Below are positions 34,489 through 43,894 of a stretch of DNA of 64,000 nt, in pieces (within the stretch, counting starts at the first letter, position 1; every line of letters starts with the position of its first letter). This DNA comes from Gemmatimonadota bacterium (GTDB lineage: Bacteria; Gemmatimonadota; Gemmatimonadetes; Gemmatimonadales; GWC2-71-9): NCBI GenBank assembly GCA_016874005.1, contig VGVQ01000006.1, positions 118,760-182,759 of the forward strand. Reading direction: 5' to 3'. The translations under genes and the position numbers were made by a program. The notes under the pieces are model-generated. The model did not search any database. It was given only the letters and a program-made list of their open reading frames with translations, and was not told where the DNA came from.

Positions 34489-36444
34489 TCAGGGCATCAG
34501 GTCGAGGAAGGTCTGTCCAGTGCCCACGAACGACACCCGGGCATCCGCGGCGGTGGCCCCGAGGAGGAGGGCGCGAGTCGGCGAAGTCAGGGCTCGGAAC
34601 CTGGCGCCGTCGAATCGGAGCACGGTGCCGTCGACCCCGGCCGCGTACATCCGGGTGGGCCCGAGGCCGGCCAGGGCCCTGAGTTCGACAGCCACCCCGG
34701 TTTCGATCCGATACCAGCGACGCCCGTCGTACCGGATCGCGACCCCGTTTTCCCCCACCGCCACCACGTCGTTCGGGGCCGTTCCCCAGACGCTCCGGAG
34801 GCGCGCGGTGGTCGGCGCGCTCATGGTGTCGGCGCCGGCCGCGGTCAGCCGCACCACGGAGCCGCTGTCGCCAACCGCGTAGGCCAGCTCGGCCGAGATC
34901 CCGTGCACGTGACGGTAGAACACCGGCCGGGGGCTCGGGACCACGGTCCAGCCGCCACCGTGGCGCCGGAGGATGGTGCCGCCGGCGCCCACGACGTAGA
35001 CCGCGTTGAGGTCGGCGGGGTCCGCCCAAATGGAACGAAGTAGCACCTGACTCGGGACCCCCTCGAGCCGCCAGTTCCTGCCGTCGTCGGAAATCAGGAC
35101 GGTGCCGGTGTCGCCGACGGCCATCAGGCCCCCGCCGGCCCGCCGAGCGATGCCGTAGAGGTCGCGCCGAGTCGGCACGGCGAGGCGTTCGATTCCGGCG
35201 GCGGTCCGCCGGAGCACCGTCCCGGCGGCCCCAACGGCGTAGCTCGCCCCATCGGCGCCGGTGACGGAAGCGAGGAGGATCGGCGAGGAGGTCTGGGTCT
35301 TCCACCCGGTCGGGCCCCGCTCGATCACGGTCCCGGCCCACCCCGCCACCAGGGTTCGGCCGGCTCCGTCGTGGGCGATGGCGCGGAGGTTCTCGTTGGA
35401 GGCGGACTGGGGCGCCCGGGTCCAGGCCACCCCGTTGTAGATCAACACCGTGCCGTTGTTGCCGACGACCATGATATCGTTGGCCGATCGAGCGCTGACC
35501 GCGAAGAAATCGGTGGAGCTGGGGACCGCGACCGGCCGCCAGCTGGTGCCGTCGAAGTGGAGCACCAAGCCGCGAATCCCGGCGGCGTACACGTCGCTCG
35601 ACGAGAGGCCCGAGAGCCCGAACATCACGTACTGGGTCGGCGAGGCCATCCGGCGCCAGAGGAGGCCGTCCCAGCGGAGAATGTCGCCGTTCTGGCCGAC
35701 CGCGAACAGGTCGTTAGGCGCCGTCCCCCATACCGACCACAGCTCGACGACCGGCGGGCCCGGCATCGCCCGCCAGGCGGTGCCGTCGAAGTGGAGCATG
35801 GAGTTGACGCCGACCGCGTAGACGTGGCTTTGGTCGAGGCCCCAGACGTCGAGCAACACCTCGGCGGTGGGGGTGGGCTGTCGCCGCCAGGTGGCGCCGT
35901 CGAAATGCAGGACGGTTCCGCCGGAACCGACCACGAAGACGTTGTCCGGCGCGCTCCCCCAGACGGCGGTGAAGTTGACGTCCGAGGGTACCGCGACCTT
36001 GCCCCAGGTCCGGCCGGCGTCGGTGGTCCGGATCACCACGCCGTCGGTGCCGACCGCGAAGCTCTCGGTCGGGCTCGCCGCCCAGACCCCCAGCAGACTC
36101 ACCTCGGTGAGGCCCTCGAGCGGAGGCCGCGGGACGAGCGGCGGAGTCGGCGCCAGCACGGTGACCTTCGCCACTCGGCGGCCGATCGGAAAGGCCGCTT
36201 CGACCGACAGTTCGCCGGGCTGCAACGCCCGGATGCTCCGGCCGGAGACGCTCGCCGCGCTGGCCGGCGCGACCGTGAGCACGACGGGCTGGCCGCCGGT
36301 TTCGAAGCCAAGACTGTCGCCCACCTCGAGCCAGGCGGCGATCGGGCTCAACTCGCCCGAGGCCGGCTTGTCGTTCGGGTCGAGCGGACCCTCGGAACAG
36401 CCTAACGTCAGCGCGGCGGCGGCAGTCGCGACCCAACGGGTCAT
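34489..36444 (-). CDS. Repeat lipoprotein with about 12 propeller-like units
   Basis: 651-aa predicted lipoprotein (leader ends LTLGCSEGP, Cys16) with a short Ig-like part, then about 12 repeats of roughly 40-45 aa with a consensus like VWGTAPNDVFAVGENGTVLRYDG.W (examples: 'AVWGSAPDNVFVVGSGGTVLHFDG' and 'VWGTAPNDVVAVGENGVAIRYDGRRW'). Such repeats build beta-propellers, as in the YCF48/BNR-like families. ATG 36444 overlaps the SDR stop (ATGA); the open frame further upstream is shadow of other genes. Surface binding or scaffolding is inferred. Confidence 0.8.
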   Translation of the reverse strand: MTRWVATAAAALTLGCSEGPLDPNDKPASGELSPIAAWLEVGDSLGFETGGQPVVLTVAPASAASVSGRSIRALQPGELSVEAAFPIGRRVAKVTVLAPTPPLVPRPPLEGLTEVSLLGVWAASPTESFAVGTDGVVIRTTDAGRTWGKVAVPSDVNFTAVWGSAPDNVFVVGSGGTVLHFDGATWRRQPTPTAEVLLDVWGLDQSHVYAVGVNSMLHFDGTAWRAMPGPPVVELWSVWGTAPNDLFAVGQNGDILRWDGLLWRRMASPTQYVMFGLSGLSSSDVYAAGIRGLVLHFDGTSWRPVAVPSSTDFFAVSARSANDIMVVGNNGTVLIYNGVAWTRAPQSASNENLRAIAHDGAGRTLVAGWAGTVIERGPTGWKTQTSSPILLASVTGADGASYAVGAAGTVLRRTAAGIERLAVPTRRDLYGIARRAGGGLMAVGDTGTVLISDDGRNWRLEGVPSQVLLRSIWADPADLNAVYVVGAGGTILRRHGGGWTVVPSPRPVFYRHVHGISAELAYAVGDSGSVVRLTAAGADTMSAPTTARLRSVWGTAPNDVVAVGENGVAIRYDGRRWYRIETGVAVELRALAGLGPTRMYAAGVDGTVLRFDGARFRALTSPTRALLLGATAADARVSFVGTGQTFLDLMP

Positions 36445-37310
36445 CCGAGTCGGCGCTCCATCGCGGCGAGCCGGTCGAGCACCAGGCGATCGGCGAGGCG
36501 GTTCGGCAGGAACCGGACGACGAGGGCGCGGAGCCGGGCATCCCGGCCAACCAGGTAGCGGGTCTTGGGCGTCTTCGATTCGAGCGCGTCGACGACCGCG
36601 TCGGCCACCCGCTCCGCCGACACTCCGGTCTCGTTCAGGTACCCCATCAGCTTGCCGAAGAAGCGGATGGTCCGGCCGTACCGCGCCAGCGCGGCCGCCG
36701 GCAGGGTCCGCTCCGCCTCGGCGAGGAGCGAGGCGCCCTTGTCCCAGATCGGGGTCTTCACCGCGCCGGGCTCGATGACCGACGACTCGATGCCGCTCCC
36801 CGCCAGCTCGAGCCGGAGCCCGTCGGTGAACGCCTCCACCGCGTGTTTCGACATCCCATAGGGCACCACCATCGGGGAGACCGCCTTGCCGGCAATCGAC
36901 CCCATGTTGACAATCCTCCCCCGGGCGACCCTGAGGTACGGGAGGAACGCCTGGGTCACCGCGATCATCCCGAACACGTTGACTTCGAACTGGCGGCGGA
37001 CCAGGTCGATCGGGACGAACTCGACCGGGCCGCCCAGCGCGATGCCGGCGTTGTTGACCAGGCCGGCCAGACCCCGGTCTCCGACCAGCTCGCCAACCCG
37101 GGCGGCCGCCGCCGCGATCTGGCTCGGTTCGGTGACATCGAGAGTGACGGTGACGAGTCGGTCCGAGGCAGCCGCCGCGAGGCGGGCGGCATCGTCCGAG
37201 CGGCGAACGCCGGCAACGACGCGGAACCCCAGCCGGTCGAGTCGGCGGGTGATGGCCTCGCCGATCCCGGTCGAGGCTCCGGTGACGACAACGGTTCTCG
37301 GGGCAGTCAT
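36441..37310 (-). CDS. Short-chain dehydrogenase/reductase (SDR)
   Basis: 289-aa NAD(P)-dependent oxidoreductase. Classical SDR marks: VVVTGASTGIGEAI (cofactor loop, about 7-20), LVNNAGIALGG (NNAG), catalytic Ser in NMGSIAGK and YGMSK (Tyr/Lys). Substrate unknown. Lies 18 bp after the metzincin gene and overlaps the repeat lipoprotein, so the three look like one operon, an odd mix of a cytoplasmic enzyme between two secreted repeat proteins. Confidence 0.92.
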   Translation of the reverse strand: MTAPRTVVVTGASTGIGEAITRRLDRLGFRVVAGVRRSDDAARLAAAASDRLVTVTLDVTEPSQIAAAAARVGELVGDRGLAGLVNNAGIALGGPVEFVPIDLVRRQFEVNVFGMIAVTQAFLPYLRVARGRIVNMGSIAGKAVSPMVVPYGMSKHAVEAFTDGLRLELAGSGIESSVIEPGAVKTPIWDKGASLLAEAERTLPAAALARYGRTIRFFGKLMGYLNETGVSAERVADAVVDALESKTPKTRYLVGRDARLRALVVRFLPNRLADRLVLDRLAAMERRLG

Positions 37311-37328
37311 GCCCCAAATGTAGCCCGG

Positions 37329-40300
37329 CTACTGGAGCCGTTTGGCGATCGAGCGAACCCCGTCCGAGAAGGTGATGTCGAAGCTCCTGCCGGTGGCCCA
37401 GAGGGTCGCGGCGCCACCTCTCGCGAACGAGAGCACCTCGCCCGACGCTACGTCGCGCACCAACGCCATGGGATAGGAGGCCGCGTCCCAGCGGAACGTC
37501 GCCTGGGCGGAGTTCGGACGGACCACGGTGGCCGCGGGATCGCGGAGGAAGAGCGTCCGGCCGCCGCCCGCCAGGGCCTGCGCGGACCGCCGCTCGACCG
37601 TGCCGACCGGGGTGACGACCCGCACCCGCGCCAGGGCTTGCTCCTGGAACGCGGTGAGCGGCAGCACCGCGGCGAAGTGCTCCTCGGCGCCGGTTTGAAC
37701 GAGTTCCGTCACCGACTCCGCGGTCGGCAGCGGGTAGCTGAAGAGAAGGGTTCCGTCGGCGGCGTACCCCTCGGCCCGGGCGCTGCTCGCGGTCGGCAAG
37801 GCACTCGGCGGCGCGGTGACCTTGAAGGCCGGCTCGAGGATGACGCCCTGCCCGGTCATTCGGCCCCACACCAAAAGACCCGAGCCGGCCACCGCCGCGG
37901 GCGGGGCGTAGTTCGGGTTGCCCTGGCGGTAGGTGATGACCTTGCCCCAGACGTAGTCGCTGACCCAGTCGGGGTTGCAATAGCTCATCAGGTCGAAGTT
38001 GGTCGTCGGCGCCTTGAGGGTCAGGGTCGTCAGGTCGAGTCCCCAAACGCCGATCTGCCCGCCGGTGTATGGGTAGGCCGGATCGGGGCCGCTGGCGCCG
38101 CCGCAGGGCGAGTGGGGCCGGCCCATGTTGTGTCCCACTTCGTGTGCCATGATCCTGGAGGCGCTGGCGAGCTTGTCCCAGCCTAACGACACGTTGATGC
38201 CGGAGCCCACGTATCCGATCCCGGCCACCCCGCCGCCGTAACTCACCTTGACCACGCCGTAGTAATACCGATTGCTGCCGTCGGTCCCGCGGAGCGCCCA
38301 CAGCTCCGAGAGGATGGTGCCCCAGGCGCCGTCCCCGTTGCCGGACTCGAGCGCGGGCGCGGTCGTGGTGTAGACGGCCCGGAGATCGGCCGAGTAGGCC
38401 GCCACGGGGAGCATCTTGAGCGGGTCGACGAGGAACTGGGCCATGTTGGCCCCGGTCACGTCGCCCTGGAGTCCGTTGACCTGCTGGAGCACCGGCACGA
38501 AGCGGACGTTCCAGGTCGGGACCGTCCGGACGTCAACCGAGAACGGGGTCCCGCTGCTCGGGAAGTTGTTGTCGGCTTCGTCGGTCTCGGCGACGAGGTT
38601 GCCGGGATCGACGTCGGCCAGGATCCGGAGGTTCGGCTGCACCAGCGCGGCCGGTACCAGGAGATTCCAGGAGTTGAGGAGCGAGGCTTCGTTCGCGGTG
38701 GTCGGCACCGCGCTACCGGGGGCGGTCACGGTCGATGTCTGGAGCAGGGTCGTTCCCGAATAGATCCGGACCCTGACCGTCGGGGTTGCCGTGTTGGCCT
38801 GGTTGGCGATCGGGAAGACCCTGAGGTAGGCGTCGCGCCCCGCGATGACGGGCGTGGAGCCGTCGTACTTGGCCGCCGCCTGGGTGAGGTACATCCCGTC
38901 GATGCTGAGGTTGAGGGTGACGCCGCTCAGCACCGAGTAACTCACGGTGGTTGGCGCCGTTCCACCGACCGCCACCGATGCGGTCTGCACGGCCGGGGTC
39001 GGCCCGTAGGTCGATCCCCCCGAGACGACGTTCCCCGCGGTGATGGTGTAGCTGCCGGCCGCGAGGGCGCTCAGGGTGACCGTGCCGGTGACCGCCTGGG
39101 TGTACCCGCCCGGGCCCGTGACCGTGATCGAGGCATTGGTTCCGCCCGGGAGCCCGCTCACGGTGATCTGCAGGGAGCCGATCCCCGAGTAGGTGACAGT
39201 TCTCGCTACGGTCGTGGCCGGCGCCACCGCGGCGGTCTGGGACGTTGGGGTCGGGAGATAGACCTGGCCACCTGAACTCACGTTGGCCGCCGTGATGGTG
39301 TAGGTCCCGGAGGCAAGCCCGATCAAGGTGGTGGTGGCGGTGACCGCCTGGTTGAAGCCACCGGGCCCGGTGACCGTGACCGCCGCGGTGGCACCGCCCG
39401 GCAAGCCGGAGACGGTGACCGTCAGGTTGCCGAGGCTCCCGGCATAGGCCACCGTGGCCGCGGCCGTGAGGCCCGCCGTGACGGTCACCGTCTGAGAGCC
39501 GGGCGAGGGCAGGTAGGTCTGGCCGCCGGAACTCACGCTCCCCGCGGCGACCGTGTAGCTGCCGGGCGTCAGGTTGTTGAGCGTGGTCGTGGCGGTCACC
39601 GCCTGGTTGAAGCCGGCCGAACCGGTCACGGTCACGGCCCCATTCGCGCCGCCAGGCAAGCCCGTTACGGTCACGGCCAGGCGGCCCTGGGACGCGGCAT
39701 AGGCCACCGTGGCCGGCGTGGTGGCGTTGATCGAGACGGTTTTGGACTGCGACGTCGGGGTCGGTTGATACGAGATCCCGCCGGCCGTCACCGGGCTCGC
39801 CGTCAGGGTGTAGCTCCCCAGCGCCAGCGAGGTGAGGGTCTGAGACCCGGTGAGCGTCTGGGAGAAACCGTTAGGCCCCGTCACCAGGAGGCTCGCGGCG
39901 GTCGCCCCCGGCAGCCCCGTCACGGTCACCGCGAGCGAGCCCACCCCCACCGTGTACTGCACGGTCCGCTGGACCGCGACCGTCGAGGCCGTGATCACCG
40001 CGGCCTGCGACGTGGCGGAGGGGAAGTAGGTCGTCCCGCCCGAGGTGACGTTGCCGGCCCCGATGGTATATCCACCCGGCACGAGACCGGTGATGGTCTC
40101 GGTGACCGGGGTAGCGTGGCTGTAGCCCCCCGGACCGGTTATGGTCACCGCCCCGGCAAGGCCCGCCGGCAGCCCCGCGACGGTGACCGTGAGGGTCCCC
40201 GTGGTGAGCTGATAGACGACCGACGCCGAGGTCGGAACCGGCCCGGCCGCGACGGCGATATCCGCCCCAGGCCCGAGCGTCGGCTGGTATTGGTGCCCGG

Positions 40301-41183
40301 CGTGCGTCAGGGACGGCGCGACCAGCTGGTAGACCCCCGGTACCAGTCCCTTGATGACCTCCGATTCGGACAGGGTCGCCGTGAACCCGTTCGGGCCGTT
40401 GACAGTTATGGAGGCTACCACGCCGGACGGCACCCCGCCGACGGCGAGGTCGAGCCGGCCACTCACCATTTGATAGCTGGCGGTGACCAGCGTTCCCGAG
40501 TTGCCGGCTTCGATCGACACGACCCGCACCGAATCGGCGACCGCGAATCGATCGCCATCGACCGTCACCGGCAACCCGCGGACCGTGTAGGCGCCCGGGA
40601 CGAGCTTCTTGAGCGTTTCGCTGCCCGTCACCGACCGGCTGAATCCGCCGGGCCCGGTGATCTCCACCCTGCCCGACCCGGCCGGGACCCCCACGAGGGA
40701 GAGTACCAGCCGGCCCGAGCCGATCCCGTAGCTGACGGTCGCCGTCGACGGCAGATTGCCGGAACGGACCTGAACCGATTGAGTCGCCGGGCTGCCGAGG
40801 TAGTCGTCACCGTCGGCGGACGTCACCACGTTGGCCGCGATCTGATAACTGCCCGGAGTGAGCGAGGTGATGGTCTCCGACCCGGTCACCGTTCGCGAGA
40901 AGCCGCCCGGTCCAACCACCGTGATCGCCGGGGCGACGCCGTCCGGCACGCCAACCACGGCCACGGCCAGGCTGCCCGGGGCGACCGGATCGAGCCCGCC
41001 GCTCGGGTCGTCCTTGCCACCGCAGCCAGCGAGCAGGAGCGCCGAGGCGGTGGAAAGCCAGGCAAGCTGCCAGAGCCAGTTTCTGCCGCTGGCGCTGCAT
41101 TCGATTGCAGCCCTCCGACTAAACAATGGCACCGCTTGGCGGTAGCGTCGGGGCGTTGACAGCGACTCGGAGCCGATCCGCAT
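37329..41183 (-). CDS. Secreted metzincin-type metallopeptidase with eight Ig-like repeats
   Basis: 1284-aa predicted lipoprotein (signal ends LLLAGCGG, Cys54). Residues about 70-755 are eight repeats of about 85 aa, each like 'GxLxVTVxGLPGG...VTVTGPGGF...LxPGSYTI...GGxTYxPTP' (PEGA/SpaA-like). A CARDB-type domain follows (NLSIDGMYLTQ..., DPGNLVAETDEADNNFP). The catalytic domain carries HEVGHNMGRPH (HExxHxxGxxH, DNA about 38112-38144) and met-turn DLMSYC, placing it with the metzincins. ATG 41183 has a poor ribosome site; GTG 41132 is possible. An IS481 element lies just upstream. Confidence 0.85.
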   Translation of the reverse strand: MRIGSESLSTPRRYRQAVPLFSRRAAIECSASGRNWLWQLAWLSTASALLLAGCGGKDDPSGGLDPVAPGSLAVAVVGVPDGVAPAITVVGPGGFSRTVTGSETITSLTPGSYQIAANVVTSADGDDYLGSPATQSVQVRSGNLPSTATVSYGIGSGRLVLSLVGVPAGSGRVEITGPGGFSRSVTGSETLKKLVPGAYTVRGLPVTVDGDRFAVADSVRVVSIEAGNSGTLVTASYQMVSGRLDLAVGGVPSGVVASITVNGPNGFTATLSESEVIKGLVPGVYQLVAPSLTHAGHQYQPTLGPGADIAVAAGPVPTSASVVYQLTTGTLTVTVAGLPAGLAGAVTITGPGGYSHATPVTETITGLVPGGYTIGAGNVTSGGTTYFPSATSQAAVITASTVAVQRTVQYTVGVGSLAVTVTGLPGATAASLLVTGPNGFSQTLTGSQTLTSLALGSYTLTASPVTAGGISYQPTPTSQSKTVSINATTPATVAYAASQGRLAVTVTGLPGGANGAVTVTGSAGFNQAVTATTTLNNLTPGSYTVAAGSVSSGGQTYLPSPGSQTVTVTAGLTAAATVAYAGSLGNLTVTVSGLPGGATAAVTVTGPGGFNQAVTATTTLIGLASGTYTITAANVSSGGQVYLPTPTSQTAAVAPATTVARTVTYSGIGSLQITVSGLPGGTNASITVTGPGGYTQAVTGTVTLSALAAGSYTITAGNVVSGGSTYGPTPAVQTASVAVGGTAPTTVSYSVLSGVTLNLSIDGMYLTQAAAKYDGSTPVIAGRDAYLRVFPIANQANTATPTVRVRIYSGTTLLQTSTVTAPGSAVPTTANEASLLNSWNLLVPAALVQPNLRILADVDPGNLVAETDEADNNFPSSGTPFSVDVRTVPTWNVRFVPVLQQVNGLQGDVTGANMAQFLVDPLKMLPVAAYSADLRAVYTTTAPALESGNGDGAWGTILSELWALRGTDGSNRYYYGVVKVSYGGGVAGIGYVGSGINVSLGWDKLASASRIMAHEVGHNMGRPHSPCGGASGPDPAYPYTGGQIGVWGLDLTTLTLKAPTTNFDLMSYCNPDWVSDYVWGKVITYRQGNPNYAPPAAVAGSGLLVWGRMTGQGVILEPAFKVTAPPSALPTASSARAEGYAADGTLLFSYPLPTAESVTELVQTGAEEHFAAVLPLTAFQEQALARVRVVTPVGTVERRSAQALAGGGRTLFLRDPAATVVRPNSAQATFRWDAASYPMALVRDVASGEVLSFARGGAATLWATGRSFDITFSDGVRSIAKRLQ
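38920..40976 (-). repeat. Eight coding repeats of about 255 bp in the metzincin gene
   Basis: Tandem coding repeats for the 85-aa Ig-like units. The four units nearest the catalytic part share long stretches such as VTVTGPGGFNQAVTATTTL, while N-terminal units differ more, so the array appears to have grown from the inside. Copy number may vary between strains. Confidence 0.75.
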
Positions 41184-41215
41184 GATGGGGCGCTACCAAA
41201 GCAGGGGGTGGGTAC

Positions 41216-42534
41216 GGTCCGGGTACATCACTGACAGAACAGTCCAGAGACATCGCTTACACTCCCGCGCGCTTTCTGGTGAGTCGGCCATACGCATCCT
41301 CGATCCGGCGGAGGGACTCGTGAAACCGGCCGAGCTTCAGCCGTCCAAAGTACACGTCCCAGAGCCCGTCGTCGATCTCCTCCAGGCCGACCGTCTCCCC
41401 CGCGAGCACATGGCTCACGTTTACCCACTCGCCGCTCCACCGGATGCCGCCATTGGCGCTGACCAGCCGTTCCTCGAAATGGCCAGGGTAGGCCAGCGGC
41501 GGCAGGCTGCTGGGGTACGATCGGGGCGATCGCGTATACCGTGAGCTGGGTGGGGTGTCGTCGAGGGCCTCATGCGGTCGGATGGTGTTGTACTCGAGGC
41601 GGAAGACATCGAATCGCTGCTGCTGGCTCCGGCGCGTGGGCGCCGGGGGCCGCGCGGTCGCTCGCTTGAGGGTGCGGTGCATCCGCTCATGGCGGCCATT
41701 CTGCTCCGGGTGCGCGGGTTCGATGAGCTCGGGATAGATCCCCAACCGGATCCACCACACGCTGAGCTGCGAGAGCCGGCCCAGCGCCTGCGTCGCGAAC
41801 GGGACCCCGTTGTCCGTGCGGAGGATCTCGGGCAGGCCGTACTCCTGAAAGAGGCGTTCGAAGATCGGGCGGCATTCCGCGGTCGTGGTGCCCGTGAGCG
41901 CCCGGCAGCCCACCAGGAACCGACTGAAGCCATCCTGGACGGTGAGCGGAAAGCAGTAGGCGCCGTCGCCGAGGCGGAACTGGCCTTTGTAGTCCGCCGT
42001 CCAGATGACATTCGGGGCGCTCATCGGGGTCAGGGGCCGGCCCGGGTGCCCCGGGACCCGACGGCGACGGCGCGGAGCGGTCAGTCCATGGCGCCGCAGG
42101 AGCTCGGCGACCGTGCTGCGGGCTGGCCAAGCGAACTCCGCGCCGCCGCGACGATCCTGGCGGCGCACCAGCGCGAGGAGCTTGCGGGGGCCCCAGGTCG
42201 GATGGCGGCGCCGGGCCTCGAGCAAGCGGCGCCGCACCGCCTCCGGCGTGGCATGCGGACAGGAGTGGGGACGTCGCGAGAGCTCCTGCAGAAAGTCCAA
42301 CCCACTCGTGGTGGCGCGCTCCAGCCACTTGTAGCCGGTCATCCGGCAAATCCCATAACGGGCGCAGAGTTCGGTGAAGGACCCCAGCCGCTGTCGCGCC
42401 TCGCCCACAAACCGCAATCGTTCGGTCGTCACGTCCACTTGTCTCCAGGGCATCGGGCACCTCCTAGGTGCCCTAGTTTGGCGCCCAGTGTCAGCGATGT
42501 CCCTGGACTACTTTGTCAACGATGTTCCCGGCCG
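41216..42534 (-). mobile_element. Complete IS481-type insertion sequence
   Basis: About 1.32 kb. The two ends form imperfect inverted repeats of about 45 bp: left 41216-41262 and right 42534-42488 share CCGGGxACATC, TGACA, AGTCCAG and GACATCGCT. Each end has two spaced copies of a similar block. It contains one transposase on the minus strand. No target-site duplication is evident at the estimated borders, so the exact ends are uncertain by a few bases. It sits between the metzincin operon and the aminotransferase gene. Confidence 0.85.
41257..42453 (-). CDS. IS481-family transposase
   Basis: 398-aa DDE transposase. N-terminus MPWRQVDVTTERLRFVGEA is the IS481-type start, with a helix-turn-helix (FTELCARYGICRMTGYKWLER). 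The rve core holds the catalytic triad: Asp in IWTADYKG, Asp in LRTDNGVPF, Glu in HPEQNGRHERMH. TAGGAGGTG lies just before ATG 42453, so it appears intact. A C-terminal beta-rich tail follows the core. It reads toward the metzincin gene. Confidence 0.93.
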   Translation of the reverse strand: MPWRQVDVTTERLRFVGEARQRLGSFTELCARYGICRMTGYKWLERATTSGLDFLQELSRRPHSCPHATPEAVRRRLLEARRRHPTWGPRKLLALVRRQDRRGGAEFAWPARSTVAELLRRHGLTAPRRRRRVPGHPGRPLTPMSAPNVIWTADYKGQFRLGDGAYCFPLTVQDGFSRFLVGCRALTGTTTAECRPIFERLFQEYGLPEILRTDNGVPFATQALGRLSQLSVWWIRLGIYPELIEPAHPEQNGRHERMHRTLKRATARPPAPTRRSQQQRFDVFRLEYNTIRPHEALDDTPPSSRYTRSPRSYPSSLPPLAYPGHFEERLVSANGGIRWSGEWVNVSHVLAGETVGLEEIDDGLWDVYFGRLKLGRFHESLRRIEDAYGRLTRKRAGV

Positions 42535-42607
42535 TTCAGTGTGCCCCGACTTGCCCCGGGCCCTGGGTTTCGGGAGATTGCATTCCTTCCCAGCCACCGG
42601 GGCAGCC

Positions 42608-43891
42608 ATGTCCAATCGTCGCCAGTTCCTGTCCTCAGTCGTTGGAGCGAGCGCGGCCGCGCCGGCATTCCGGCCCGACGCCTTTCGGCGCTTGCTCCGG
42701 GCCGTCGAGCGCGGGAGCGGCGCGCCTGACGACGAGCCGTACTGGGGCGAGATCCAGCGGGCCTTCGATACCGACCGGACCATGGTCAACCTGAACAACG
42801 GCGGCGTCTGTCCGACGCCGACCCATGTGCTCGAGGCGATGATCCGGGATCTCAGATTCAGCAACGAACTGCCGGTCAACCACATGTGGTCGGTGTTGGA
42901 GCCGCGGATCGAGAGCGTCCGGCGGGATCTGGCCCGCGATTTCGGGTGCGATCCCGAGGAAATGGCGATCACCCGCAACGCCAGCGAGGCCAACGAGATC
43001 ATGATCTTCGGTCTCGACCTCGAGCCAGGCGACGAGGTGATCGTCACCAACCAGAACTACGGCCGGATGTTGACCAGTTGGGACCAGCGGGTCCGGCGCG
43101 ATCGGATCGTGCTCAAACAGATCGCCTTCAAGGTGCCGCCGCCTTCGCCGCAGTATCTGGTCGAGCAGTTCCGGGCCGCGATCACGCCCCGGACCAAGGT
43201 CATCGAGGTGACCCACATCACCAACCTGACCGGGCAGATCATGCCGATCCGGGAGATCGTCGAGATGGCTCGGCCGTTAGGCATCCAGGTCTTCGTCGAC
43301 GGGGCCCACGCCTACGCCCATTTCCCGTTCCGCTGCTCGGATCTCGACTGCGACTACTACGGAACCTCGCTCCACAAATGGCTGCTGGCCCCGGTGGGGA
43401 CCGGGTTCCTCTACGTCCGGAAGGACCGGCAGCGGCGGCTCTGGCCGCTGATGGCGGCGCCGAAGGAGATGGACGAGAACATTCGGAAATACGAGGAGAT
43501 CGGCACCCACCCGGCGGCGAATCACAACGCCATCGCGGTGGCCCTGGCGTTCCACCGCTCGATCGGAGCGGAACGGAAGGTCGCCCGACTCCGCTATCTC
43601 CGCGATCGCTGGGCCAAGCGACTGCTGGCCGAAAGCGGCCGGGTCTTCATCCCGACCCAGCTCGACACGCCCTACGCCGGCGCGATCGCGCTGGTGGGCA
43701 TCGACGGCATCGACACCACCAAACTGTTCTCCTGGCTGCTGGATCGCCACCGGATCCAGACCGTCGCGATCGTCCACCCCGAGTTCGCCGGACTGCGGAT
43801 CACCCCGAACGTGTTCACCACGGTCGACGAGGTCGACCTGTTCGCCGAGCAGATGCTCGAGGCGATCAGGAAGGGGCTCCCCAGCGCCTGA
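42608..43891 (+). CDS. Aminotransferase class V-fold protein with Tat signal
   Basis: 427-aa PLP-dependent enzyme of the isopenicillin-N-epimerase/cysteine-desulfurase-like group. Tat leader NRRQFLSSVVGASAA is at the N-terminus, so it is probably exported folded. Core marks: NLNNGGVCPTP, ITRNASEANEIMIFGL, VFVDGAHAYAHFPF and PLP lysine in YGTSLHKWLLAPVGTGFL (Lys about 261). Substrate unknown. ATG 42608 begins the leader; the frame is open back into the IS but that is chance. Converges on the MBL gene with 3 bp between stops. Confidence 0.88.
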   Translation: MSNRRQFLSSVVGASAAAPAFRPDAFRRLLRAVERGSGAPDDEPYWGEIQRAFDTDRTMVNLNNGGVCPTPTHVLEAMIRDLRFSNELPVNHMWSVLEPRIESVRRDLARDFGCDPEEMAITRNASEANEIMIFGLDLEPGDEVIVTNQNYGRMLTSWDQRVRRDRIVLKQIAFKVPPPSPQYLVEQFRAAITPRTKVIEVTHITNLTGQIMPIREIVEMARPLGIQVFVDGAHAYAHFPFRCSDLDCDYYGTSLHKWLLAPVGTGFLYVRKDRQRRLWPLMAAPKEMDENIRKYEEIGTHPAANHNAIAVALAFHRSIGAERKVARLRYLRDRWAKRLLAESGRVFIPTQLDTPYAGAIALVGIDGIDTTKLFSWLLDRHRIQTVAIVHPEFAGLRITPNVFTTVDEVDLFAEQMLEAIRKGLPSA

Positions 43892-43894
43892 TCG

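Noticed and set aside
36445..38301. Upstream extension of the repeat lipoprotein to a 1270-aa frame
   Set aside because: The added part is antisense-free shadow through the SDR and metzincin genes; a lipoprotein signal begins at 36444.
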